Shown in pieces: positions 28,007-36,153 of a DNA stretch of 64,000 nt. The notes below the pieces were generated by a model. That model made no database searches. It saw nothing but the letters and a program-made list of their open reading frames with translations, and was not told the origin of the DNA. The number at the start of each line of letters is the position of its first letter. The first letter of the stretch is position 1. Both the position numbers and the translations under genes were made by a program. The DNA comes from Sphingobacterium sp. JB170 (GTDB taxonomy: Bacteria; Bacteroidota; Bacteroidia; Sphingobacteriales; Sphingobacteriaceae), in assembly GCF_900163865.1 (NCBI RefSeq), contig NZ_FUKU01000036.1, positions 36,664 through 100,663 on the forward strand, read 5' to 3'.

Positions 28007-29170
28007 ATGACAATTAATATGCAATCCGAATTTTTCAACTCTAAACTCCCCCGTAGCGCGACAAGTATATTTTCGCAGATGTCTGCACTAGCAGTACAGC
28101 ACAAAGCAATTAATTTGTCCCAAGGGTTTCCTAGCTTCCCGGTCGACCCAACCCTTATCGAACTTGTTGATTATTATATGCGCGCGGGCGCAAATCAGTA
28201 TGCGCCAATGGCGGGGGTACCCGCGTTACTCGCCGTATTAGCGAAGAAGATCGAGCACTTATATGGAGCCAGTGTAGACCCAGGTGCGGAAATTACGATA
28301 ACCGCGGGAGCTACCCAAGCGATATTTACGGTGATTGCCACGACCGTCCGCGCGGGTGACGAGGTGATCATCTTTGAACCTGCGTACGACTGTTATGCTC
28401 CTACGGTTGAACTTTTTAAAGGAAAGGTTGTTCCCGTACGGCTCACTGGACCCGACTTTAAGATTGACTGGGAGCAAGTGCGCGCCAAGGTTTCTAGTCG
28501 CACGCGCTTGATTATTATTAATAACCCGAATAACCCATCAACCAAGGTTCTAGCGGGGAGCGATTTACTGCAACTCGAAAAATTGGTTCGGGACAGCTCC
28601 ATTATGATTCTTAGCGATGAAGTTTATGAACATTTGATTTTTGAGCAACATGTACATCAATCGGTGCTTGCCTGGTCGGTGCTTCGCGCGCGAAGTTTTG
28701 TGGTCGCCTCATTCGGGAAACTATTACACACCACAGGCTGGAAGCTGGGCTATGTCGTCGCCCCGCCGCAGTTGACTAATGAGTTTCGCAAAGTTCACCA
28801 ATTTAATGTTTTTAGCGCTAACACGCCGATGCAACTCGCAATTGCGGACTACTTGAAAGACCCGAACCATTACCTGCAACTGTCCAAATTTTTTCAACAA
28901 AAAAGAGATTTCCTCACAGCCGGGCTGCAGGAGACACGTTTTAAAGTGCTGCCAAGCCGAGGGACCTATTTCCTGCTGATCGACTACAGTCTGGTGAGCG
29001 AATCGTCGGATATTGATTTTGCACGTATGTTGACCACCGAATACCGTCTAGCGAGCATTCCGGTGTCGGCTTTTTACAGTAATGGGCTAGATCAGAAAAT
29101 GTTACGACTTTGTTTTGCAAAAGATCAGCCGATGCTCACTGCCGCGATTAATATATTGAAAAAGGTGTAA
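28007..29170 (+). CDS. Methionine aminotransferase-like class I/II PLP enzyme
   Basis: The 387-residue fold-type I aminotransferase closely follows the YbdL pattern: INLSQGFPSFPVDPTL, GANQYAPMAGVPALL, ITAGATQAIF, INNPNNPSTKV and ILSDEVYEHLIFE. The PLP-binding Lys lies in SFGKLLHTTGWKLGYV. YbdL prefers methionine and aromatic amino acids, and related Bacteroidota enzymes act in methionine salvage. The start may be ATG 28007 or ATG 28019; the open frame further upstream overlaps the divergent TlpA gene and is rejected. A divergent promoter region of about 70 bp separates the two. Confidence 0.88.
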   Translation: MTINMQSEFFNSKLPRSATSIFSQMSALAVQHKAINLSQGFPSFPVDPTLIELVDYYMRAGANQYAPMAGVPALLAVLAKKIEHLYGASVDPGAEITITAGATQAIFTVIATTVRAGDEVIIFEPAYDCYAPTVELFKGKVVPVRLTGPDFKIDWEQVRAKVSSRTRLIIINNPNNPSTKVLAGSDLLQLEKLVRDSSIMILSDEVYEHLIFEQHVHQSVLAWSVLRARSFVVASFGKLLHTTGWKLGYVVAPPQLTNEFRKVHQFNVFSANTPMQLAIADYLKDPNHYLQLSKFFQQKRDFLTAGLQETRFKVLPSRGTYFLLIDYSLVSESSDIDFARMLTTEYRLASIPVSAFYSNGLDQKMLRLCFAKDQPMLTAAINILKKV

Positions 29171-29295
29171 GATCAACCGATTGCGACGCAGTTTTTGCAT
29201 TTTTTTGCGTGATTTTGCCTGTTTTTTTCCTTTTAGAAGGGTTTTATTTTTAAATTTGTTACTCAGGTTGTTAACACTTAAAATATTCCTTATTA

Positions 29296-31218
29296 ATGGC
29301 AAGATTAAATTTATTAGAGGAAACACGCTTTGAGCGCGTGCCGGTAAAGGTATACCCTACTCAAAATGAGGCTTCGTTAGATGTAGCAAAACGGATCGCT
29401 ACGATTATCCGTGCGAAACAAGCTAAGGGCGAGACGGCAGTCCTAGGGCTGGCTACTGGTGCGACGCCGGTAAAAATTTATAAAGAGTTAGTTCGCCTTC
29501 ACCAGCAAGAAGGGCTAAGCTTTAAGAACGTGGTGACTTTTAACTTGGATGAGTATTATCCAATGAGACCTGACGCAGACCAAAGTTATGTGTCATTTAT
29601 GAACAAGAGTTTGTTCGATTTTATTGATATCCCGAAAGAAAATATCAATATTCCAGATGGAACGCTCACGGAAGACGCCGTGCAGGCATTTTGTGAGGCC
29701 TACGAGCAAAAAATATCCAGTTATGGCGGTATAGACGTACAGATTTTAGGTATCGGACGTACAGGTCACATCGGATTTAACGAGCCGGGTTCAGCGCCAA
29801 ACTCTGGTACGCGTATGGTTATTTTAGATGATCTTACACGGCGCGATGCTTCGCGTGACTTCGGAGGTAAAGAAAATGTGCCGACTAAAGCCATTACGAT
29901 GGGGGTTGGAACGATTTTCAAGGCGAAGGAAATTATCTTAATGGCTTGGAATGAGAAGAAGGCGGGGATCGTAAAGAAAGCTGTTGAGGGTGAAATGTCG
30001 CCCGATATTCCGGCAACGTATCTTCAACTTTCAGACTCTGTTGAATTTATACTAGATAAAGATGCTGCATCGCAGCTCACGCGTTTTGACCTTCCCTGGC
30101 TAGCGCATGAAGTTGTATGGACTGACTCGTTAATTAAGAAAGCTGTTGTGTGGCTCTCGTTAAAGCTGGATAAAGCGATTTTGAAGCTTACCGATGACGA
30201 TTATAATAATAATGGCATGGCGCAACTCGTCGCAGAAAAAGGTACCGCATATAGCATCAATATAAAGATTTTTAATGATTTGCAGCGCACCATCACCGGT
30301 TGGCCAGGAGGAAAGCCGGGCGTAGACGATTCAAGCCGGCCGGAGCGTGCTGAACCAGCGAAAAAGAATGTTATCCTATTTTCACCACATCCGGATGATG
30401 ATGTGATCTCCATGGGCGGAACATTTATCCGCTTAGCAGATCAAGGTCATAATGTTCACGTGGCCTATCAAACCTCAGGTAATACGGCTGTATGGGATGA
30501 AGATGTATTGCGGTATTTGGAATTTGTTCAGGATTTCGCCGTAGCCATTGACGATGACAAGGGCGTAACAAGAAATATCTATGACGAGGCGCGCGCTTTT
30601 TTTGCCGATAAGCAACCGAATCAGGTAGATCCAGAAATTATTCGCTCGATCAAAGCACTTATTCGTAAAGGTGAAGCCATTTCGGGCGCGCGATTTGTGG
30701 GCTTGCCGGACGATAATATACATTTCCAAGATTTGCCTTTTTACGATAGAGGAAAGTTTTCCAAGGATATTTCCTACGAGGACGATATTCAGCTGACTAT
30801 GGAACTGCTTCGTCAGGTGCAGCCGCATCAAGTTTTCGCGGCGGGCGATTTCGCGGATCCACATGGAACACACCGCGTATGCTTTGATATTCTCTTTGAA
30901 GCATTAAAACGTTTATCGCAAACCGACGAGTGGACGAAAGACTGTTGGTTATGGCTTTACCGTGGGGCTTGGCATGAGTATCCAATTCACGAAATCGAAA
31001 TGGCTGTGCCACTTTCCCCACAGGAGGTGAAGCGTAAGCGTCTGGCGATATTTAAACATCAGTCACAGAAGGATGTGCCAGTTTTCCCGGGTGATGACCC
31101 GAGAGAATTCTGGGTACGTGCGGAAGATCGTACGAGTGAGACGTCCGAATTATACCATAAATTGGGTTTAGCAGATTACGAAGCTATTGAAGCGTTCGTC
31201 CGGTGGAAGTTCGATTAA
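29296..31218 (+). CDS. nagB: Glucosamine-6-phosphate deaminase fused to a LmbE/PIG-L domain
   Basis: The 640-residue protein has two enzyme modules. Residues about 1-270 are NagB: LATGATPVKIYKELV, NLDEYYPM and GIGRTGHIGFNEPGS carry the catalytic residues converting glucosamine 6-phosphate to fructose 6-phosphate and ammonia. Residues about 355-640 form a LmbE-like zinc N-deacetylase, with HPDD at 365-368. This long form is widespread in Bacteroidota, where it is usually annotated simply as NagB. The second module may deacetylate amino sugars, so the two could act in sequence, but this is inference. It has its own terminator. Confidence 0.93.
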   Translation: MARLNLLEETRFERVPVKVYPTQNEASLDVAKRIATIIRAKQAKGETAVLGLATGATPVKIYKELVRLHQQEGLSFKNVVTFNLDEYYPMRPDADQSYVSFMNKSLFDFIDIPKENINIPDGTLTEDAVQAFCEAYEQKISSYGGIDVQILGIGRTGHIGFNEPGSAPNSGTRMVILDDLTRRDASRDFGGKENVPTKAITMGVGTIFKAKEIILMAWNEKKAGIVKKAVEGEMSPDIPATYLQLSDSVEFILDKDAASQLTRFDLPWLAHEVVWTDSLIKKAVVWLSLKLDKAILKLTDDDYNNNGMAQLVAEKGTAYSINIKIFNDLQRTITGWPGGKPGVDDSSRPERAEPAKKNVILFSPHPDDDVISMGGTFIRLADQGHNVHVAYQTSGNTAVWDEDVLRYLEFVQDFAVAIDDDKGVTRNIYDEARAFFADKQPNQVDPEIIRSIKALIRKGEAISGARFVGLPDDNIHFQDLPFYDRGKFSKDISYEDDIQLTMELLRQVQPHQVFAAGDFADPHGTHRVCFDILFEALKRLSQTDEWTKDCWLWLYRGAWHEYPIHEIEMAVPLSPQEVKRKRLAIFKHQSQKDVPVFPGDDPREFWVRAEDRTSETSELYHKLGLADYEAIEAFVRWKFD

Positions 31219-31240
31219 TTAGACGTAATTGAAGAAGTTT

Positions 31241-31270
31241 ATGCAGCCTTAGCGGGCTGCATTTTTTTTT
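31241..31270 (+). terminator. Rho-independent terminator of nagB
   Basis: ATGCAGCC (31241-31248) and GGCTGCAT (31255-31262) pair around a 6-nt loop, followed by a long T run to 31270. It precedes the convergent AraC gene, whose stop is at 31275. Confidence 0.9.
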
Positions 31271-31274
31271 CGAG

Positions 31275-32186
31275 TTATCCAAGCGAAAGTCTCTCCACGA
31301 TATGCGCTATTTCCGTGCTGTTAAACGGTAGGAGGTAAAGCGAGTTACGTAAAGCGGTCGGCAGTATGCCGAAATATTTTTTAAAACTCATGCTAAAATG
31401 TGTCGCATGCTTATAACCGGTCATTTGAGCGACATCTGCAATTCTACAATCACCGGTTAATATCAACCTTTTCGCATAAAGCATCTTCACTTCGAGTACA
31501 TAGTTCATGATGGTTTTTCCCAGGTGACGCTTAAAGTGCATCTTCAAGTATTGTTCATTGGTTCCAACGGCTTTTGCTAGTTCACTAATCGTATAGCTTT
31601 TCGATAAGTCCTGTTCGATTAACATTTGTGCTCGGATGACTTTTTTCAGCAGATTGTTGTGTAGTGTGCTGTCCGCAGTTGCGGTAATAAGTTCAAGTTG
31701 GAAAGCTATTAAATCCAATAGAAGACTTTGTATTCGGATATTTTTGGAGACACTATTGCTGTTTTCCACTTCAATCACGCGTTTTTTTAATAGTTTAATT
31801 CTACTGTTGTCGGCCGTAAAGAACTGTTCACGGTTTGTTTCTAACTGCATGTCGGTTAGTGCGTGCTGGGGAATAAATGCAATAATATACGGGCTACTCG
31901 CTTCTTTTTGGGATATATATAAGGTTTGCCTATTTTTTATTTGTTGCAGGACATTTTGGTCTTTTGGTCCACTGAAGGATTCCCCATCGAGCAGGTACCG
32001 CAGTTCCTCTTGCGCATGGCAAGGAAGGATATTTATATAGCCATTATATGGGACTTCTATTTTTAACGTTTCATTTTTATTTAAAAGAAGGTAATCCATG
32101 CCAGCACGGAGGGTACACAAAGCCGTACTGGTGCTTAATACGGCTTGATTTTCGCAAAGTGATGTTTTATTTTCCAAACCTTTCAT
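31275..32186 (-). CDS. AraC family transcriptional regulator (PchR-like)
   Basis: The 303-residue protein has an N-terminal effector region of about 190 residues and a C-terminal double HTH at about 195-300 (YTISELAKAVGTNEQYLKMHFKRHLGKTIMNYVLEVKM and RIADVAQMTGYKHATHFSMSFKKYFG). It is divergent from the TonB receptor, DUF4374 and PepSY genes and shares with them an 80-bp control region. AraC regulators of the PchR group, which bind ferric siderophores, often flank such receptors, so a role as the local activator of the uptake operon is likely. The ligand is inferred, not seen. Confidence 0.85.
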   Translation of the reverse strand: MKGLENKTSLCENQAVLSTSTALCTLRAGMDYLLLNKNETLKIEVPYNGYINILPCHAQEELRYLLDGESFSGPKDQNVLQQIKNRQTLYISQKEASSPYIIAFIPQHALTDMQLETNREQFFTADNSRIKLLKKRVIEVENSNSVSKNIRIQSLLLDLIAFQLELITATADSTLHNNLLKKVIRAQMLIEQDLSKSYTISELAKAVGTNEQYLKMHFKRHLGKTIMNYVLEVKMLYAKRLILTGDCRIADVAQMTGYKHATHFSMSFKKYFGILPTALRNSLYLLPFNSTEIAHIVERLSLG

Positions 32187-32190
32187 TTTC

Positions 32191-32208
32191 TTATTTAGAT
32201 TAATTCTA
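32191..32208. promoter_or_regulatory. Operator box 1 in the AraC/TonB-receptor intergenic region
   Basis: This 18-mer differs from the box at 32221-32238 at only two positions and contains the inverted half-sites TAGA-N5-TCTA. It lies between the AraC start codon and its promoter. It resembles a Fur-type site or one half of a paired AraC-type site. Confidence 0.6.
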
Positions 32209-32220
32209 GTTTTGCAGCGT

Positions 32221-32240
32221 TTATTTAGACTTATTCTAAA
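32221..32240. promoter_or_regulatory. Operator box 2 in the AraC/TonB-receptor intergenic region
   Basis: TTTAGA-N5-TCTAAA at 32224-32240 forms the better palindrome of the pair. It begins exactly 30 bp after box 1 (three helical turns) and abuts the AraC -7 element, so a bound protein should block that promoter. Confidence 0.6.
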
Positions 32241-32242
32241 AG

Positions 32243-32250
32243 CAAAGATA
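32243..32250 (-). promoter_or_regulatory. -7 element for the AraC regulator
   Basis: The minus strand reads TATCTTTG, 56 nt before the AraC ATG. The predicted transcription start falls in operator box 2. No equally good plus-strand element for the TonB receptor gene was found, which is consistent with an activator-dependent promoter. Confidence 0.6.
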
Positions 32251-32266
32251 ACGTATTAACACTAAA

Positions 32267-34687
32267 ATGAGGTACCTGTTTATTGTATTTTTTCTTATGG
32301 CAAATTTTTCACCCCTTTTTGGGCAGTTTGCACGGTTAAAGGGTGAAGTTAAGTCAGGGGGTGGTACGGCTATCGGCCACGCTACAATCAAGGTTAAGGG
32401 TACCGAAATTGCGACCATGTCGCGATCGGACGGTACTTTCGAAATTTCAAAAGTGCCCTACGGAACACAGGTGATTACGATAAGCTCCGTTGAGATACAG
32501 ACTAAAGAGTTTCCGATAATAGTTGAAAAATCGAACCGGTTTTTTCATTTTGAAGTTTTTAAGAAAGGTGATCTTGATATTGAGGAGGTTAATATCACGG
32601 CAAAGACTGAAAAAAGGGCATTAGAAACCAGCGGATTTGCCGTGGCTGTCATCGAAACAAAAGAGGCCTCGCTGCGCAATTTAACGACAAATGAACTTCT
32701 TGACCGTTCCGTAGGAGTTCGTGTTCGACAGAATGGGGGGCTCGGTTCTGCTGTTGAATATAATCTTAATGGCATGACAGGCAGTACGGTGGGACTCTTT
32801 CTTGACGGCCTGGAGCTGTCAACGTACGGCTCATCTTTTAATCTGAATAATATTCCGCCAGCGATGATTGAACGGATAGAAGTATATAAAGGCGTGCTTC
32901 CTTCGCATCTTTCGGGGGATTACGTCGGAGGAGCCATCAACGTCGTGTTAAAAAATAATGTCTCACGCAGCAATTTAACTGCGTCGGTTTCCTATGGTTC
33001 TTTTAATACTTTCCAGACGGATTTGAGTGGAATGTTTCGTGATCAAAAAACGGGATTTACCGTGCGTGCTTCGGGCTTTTATACTTATACGGATAATAGT
33101 TACGAGACCTGGGGTAAGTTTTCTAAATTTTACGAGCCTAACGGCCGGGTGGAACGCTATTATAAAGCCAAGCGATTCAACGATAGTTATAAATCTGTTG
33201 GAGGCCGTTTCGAATTGGGCTTTACCGATGTGAATTGGGCCGACCAGTTTTTTGTGGGATACAATGGTTCTTTTACACACAATGAGATTCCGCATGGGCA
33301 AACGATGGGCCGTCCCTATGTCGGACGTTTCAATGAATATGATGCGAACGTACTTATGTTGAATTATCGTAAAGAGAATTTTCTTATCGAGGGGCTCTCT
33401 TTAAATTTTAATGGTATTCATAGTAGTCGGGGTACGTATTTGCAAGATACGGTGGGGTGGCAATATAACTGGGATGGCAACATCCGCTTAGACAATAACC
33501 TAAACCCAATGCATCGTGGGGAAGGGCAGGGCCAACAAGGGGAAAAGACAATAACGGATGTTTCCCGTAAAATAACGAATCTACGTACCAATTTGGCGTA
33601 TAATATTACCAAGAATCATCGCGTATCGGTCAATCATAAATTTGAGATAACCGACCGCGATGATGAGGATCTTTTGAACCCAGTGGACGACCGTCTGAAA
33701 ACCGTTACTGATGTTTCGCAACATATTCTCTCGGCCAGCTACGAGGCGATTACGCTGAACGAACGTTTAAAAACGAATGTCTTCGGTAAATACAGCCTAT
33801 TGAATAATAAACAAGTTAGACCCGTTATCCAGACCATAGATGGGGAGCCGAGTATAATCTATAATCAGACAAAAAACCAAGATAGCAATGTCGGCTACGG
33901 CCTGGCTGTCGCCTATACCATTCTTCCCCAAATCATATTCATTGGTTCTACTGAGCAGTCGTTTGTTAATCCTACCGAAGAGCAGCTTTATGGCGCCGCC
34001 GAGAAAAACATTGTTGGCAATGCTGGTCTGCGCCCGGAGGAATATCTAAATATCAATGCCGGCGTGCGTTTGGGACGATTTTCCTTTGGCAAACATAAAA
34101 TATCGCTTTACGGTAGCGCATTCTGGCGTAATGGTAAAGAAAAAATTGCGCTGGAGGTGAATGAAAACCTAAGTGAAAACGAGGTGGAGATGTCGCAATT
34201 TGTAAACCTAGGGAAAACGCAATCTCGTGGTTTTGAAGCGGAAATAAGTTATACCTACGGTAACTCGCTAAATGCCATGGTCAGTCTTTCGAAGTTCAAC
34301 GCTTTGCTAAAAGAGCGATATAACCCGTACGGTACCGAGAATAGGTTCTATAATGCACAGATTCCTAATGAGCCGTTTTTTAATGTGAATGGCAATGTGC
34401 AGTACCGCGTGAATAATTTCATTCAAAAGAAATCCATTCTGAATTTACATTATAACACCGGGTATGTGGCCCCGTTCAGGACCGTCTGGCCAGAATCCGA
34501 ATGGTTCACAACGCCTAGGCAGTTTATACACGATCTCGGTGTAAGCTATCGTCCACCTAGTGGTAAGCTAGTGGTCAGCCTTGACGCGAAGAATATGTTC
34601 AATGCCGAAGTGTACGACAATTTTGGTGTACAGAAACCAGGCCGCGCATTTTATCTAAAGTTAAATTATACAATTAGTAAATTTTAG
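32267..34687 (+). CDS. TonB-dependent siderophore receptor (XusA-like)
   Basis: The 806-residue outer-membrane transporter has a signal peptide (ending SPLFGQ). A carboxypeptidase-regulatory-like domain follows at about 22-100 (ARLKGEVKSGGGTAIGHATIKVKG). The plug lies at about 120-225 and contains LLDRSVGVRVRQNGGLGSAVEYN and IERIEVYKGVLPSHLSGDYVGGAINVV. A 22-strand barrel ends in FYLKLNYTISKF with a terminal Phe. It is followed 10 bp later by a DUF4374 lipoprotein gene and then by a PepSY gene. This is the gene set of the Bacteroides Xus xenosiderophore system, so a ferric siderophore or haem-like complex is the expected cargo. The exact ligand is unknown. Confidence 0.88.
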   Translation: MRYLFIVFFLMANFSPLFGQFARLKGEVKSGGGTAIGHATIKVKGTEIATMSRSDGTFEISKVPYGTQVITISSVEIQTKEFPIIVEKSNRFFHFEVFKKGDLDIEEVNITAKTEKRALETSGFAVAVIETKEASLRNLTTNELLDRSVGVRVRQNGGLGSAVEYNLNGMTGSTVGLFLDGLELSTYGSSFNLNNIPPAMIERIEVYKGVLPSHLSGDYVGGAINVVLKNNVSRSNLTASVSYGSFNTFQTDLSGMFRDQKTGFTVRASGFYTYTDNSYETWGKFSKFYEPNGRVERYYKAKRFNDSYKSVGGRFELGFTDVNWADQFFVGYNGSFTHNEIPHGQTMGRPYVGRFNEYDANVLMLNYRKENFLIEGLSLNFNGIHSSRGTYLQDTVGWQYNWDGNIRLDNNLNPMHRGEGQGQQGEKTITDVSRKITNLRTNLAYNITKNHRVSVNHKFEITDRDDEDLLNPVDDRLKTVTDVSQHILSASYEAITLNERLKTNVFGKYSLLNNKQVRPVIQTIDGEPSIIYNQTKNQDSNVGYGLAVAYTILPQIIFIGSTEQSFVNPTEEQLYGAAEKNIVGNAGLRPEEYLNINAGVRLGRFSFGKHKISLYGSAFWRNGKEKIALEVNENLSENEVEMSQFVNLGKTQSRGFEAEISYTYGNSLNAMVSLSKFNALLKERYNPYGTENRFYNAQIPNEPFFNVNGNVQYRVNNFIQKKSILNLHYNTGYVAPFRTVWPESEWFTTPRQFIHDLGVSYRPPSGKLVVSLDAKNMFNAEVYDNFGVQKPGRAFYLKLNYTISKF

Positions 34688-34697
34688 TAAATATATT

Positions 34698-36065
34698 ATG
34701 AAAACAAAATTAATAAATGGAGCAGTAGGCGTGGCTTTTTTGTCCAGTCTTGCATTTACAAGTTGTTCGGATGACAATGACGGACCGTCAGCGCCAGGCC
34801 TGGATGCTGATCGTTGGATCACAATATCACTAGCTTTAGACGACCCTTCCAATGACGCAATCTCAGACGGTAATGAGGGTACGATGGTATATAGCGTATC
34901 AGCCGAAGATGCAGCTAATCCCGAGAAAACAATCGATGTGCTTAACCAAGGTATGGGGGTTAAATCGGAACGTACAGCGCGCTTGCAAGCATCTCAGGAT
35001 GGTAAATTTTTGTATAATATTCAATATACTGGTGATGACGGCGGTATTTTTAATAAGTACCAAGTTATGGGTGCTAATAAATTCCAAGATACGGGTGATG
35101 AGGTGGATATCGAACCTTACGCCGGTCAATCGCCTAGATGGGTCATTGCGAAAGAAGGTGTTGGCATTGCCGTAAATTTGATTGGCAGTAAAACGGTTTA
35201 CGAAGGTAGTGCTCCGAATTATGTTTATAAATATACACGCGGAAATGCGAACCTTGTCGCTTTAGATTTGGATAATCCACAAATTCTAAAAACCAACGAA
35301 TTCCCATTTCCTTTGTCTGCTGAAGATGAGGCTGCTGGATACTCTGTCGGACGTATCGATGTACCTGTTATTAGCCAGAATGGGGATAAGGTGTTCATTG
35401 GCTGCCGGATATCCAAAGTGAACCCTAATTCAGTCAGCATTGTCGATGGTGAGCCAAAGTGGGAGAACGATGATACGCGCGATGGGACCAAGACGCTCGT
35501 TGTAGATTACCCTAATTTGGATAATCCGAAAATCATTTCGTCTTCGAAAACGACTGGAAACACAAACGGCTACCGTAGTCGCATGATGTTTTTAGGTGAC
35601 GACGGAAATGTATATCAAGCGACCTCGGGCGAGAAAACAGGAGGCTCCAAAATTTTACGTATTGACAAAAACACGAATGAGTATGACGAGAACTACGTGT
35701 TTAGCCTGGACGCGGCACTAGGTGTTACGGATAGCTATATAGAGTCATGGAGATATGTTGGCGGAGGTATCGGTTATGTGATCTACAGCTTGCAAGTTAA
35801 TGGAAAACGTACCGGTGGGTATATTGCACGCGTTGATCTTAATGCCAATTCAGCGTTGAAGATGGATCTTGGTGGCGTGGAATCAAAACTGGATTTTGGT
35901 CAGCACCAGAACATAGGTTTGTACGGAGACCTCGTGTATATTCCGGTAGTTTCGGCGCAGGATACCGAAGGGTATTTGTATGTGTTTAATAAGAAAACCG
36001 GTGCTGCGCAAAAAGGAGCGAAATTAATTAATCAAGTTGGTAACCGGTATATTGGGGCATATTAA
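34698..36065 (+). CDS. DUF4374 domain lipoprotein (XusB-like, probably surface exposed)
   Basis: The 455-residue protein starts with a lipoprotein signal (LSSLAFTSC, Cys23). Cys23 is followed at once by SDDND, which fits the Bacteroidota lipoprotein export signal for the cell surface. The rest is a beta-propeller-like DUF4374 domain with repeated blade patterns such as DGKFLYNIQY, NGDKVFIGCRI, DDGNVYQATSG and GDLVYIPVV. In Bacteroides, the homologous XusB is a surface lipoprotein that binds ferric enterobactin and works with the XusA receptor. The receptor gene is 10 bp upstream, so the two should be made together. A strong hairpin follows the stop codon. Confidence 0.88.
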   Translation: MKTKLINGAVGVAFLSSLAFTSCSDDNDGPSAPGLDADRWITISLALDDPSNDAISDGNEGTMVYSVSAEDAANPEKTIDVLNQGMGVKSERTARLQASQDGKFLYNIQYTGDDGGIFNKYQVMGANKFQDTGDEVDIEPYAGQSPRWVIAKEGVGIAVNLIGSKTVYEGSAPNYVYKYTRGNANLVALDLDNPQILKTNEFPFPLSAEDEAAGYSVGRIDVPVISQNGDKVFIGCRISKVNPNSVSIVDGEPKWENDDTRDGTKTLVVDYPNLDNPKIISSSKTTGNTNGYRSRMMFLGDDGNVYQATSGEKTGGSKILRIDKNTNEYDENYVFSLDAALGVTDSYIESWRYVGGGIGYVIYSLQVNGKRTGGYIARVDLNANSALKMDLGGVESKLDFGQHQNIGLYGDLVYIPVVSAQDTEGYLYVFNKKTGAAQKGAKLINQVGNRYIGAY

Positions 36066-36085
36066 TAGTGGCCGATATATACGAT

Positions 36086-36131
36086 AAATTCATTCCAGAG
36101 ATGCATCAATATGCCATTTCTGGAATGAATT
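36086..36131 (+). promoter_or_regulatory. Intra-operon hairpin between DUF4374 and PepSY genes
   Basis: Arms 36087-36103 and 36115-36131 form a 17-bp stem with one G-U pair and an 11-nt loop. No T run follows, so it is not a classical terminator. It could attenuate, stabilise or process the mRNA to lower expression of the inner-membrane gene relative to the receptor pair. Confidence 0.6.
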
Positions 36132-36153
36132 CATGTGGAGCAGAGATATAAAA

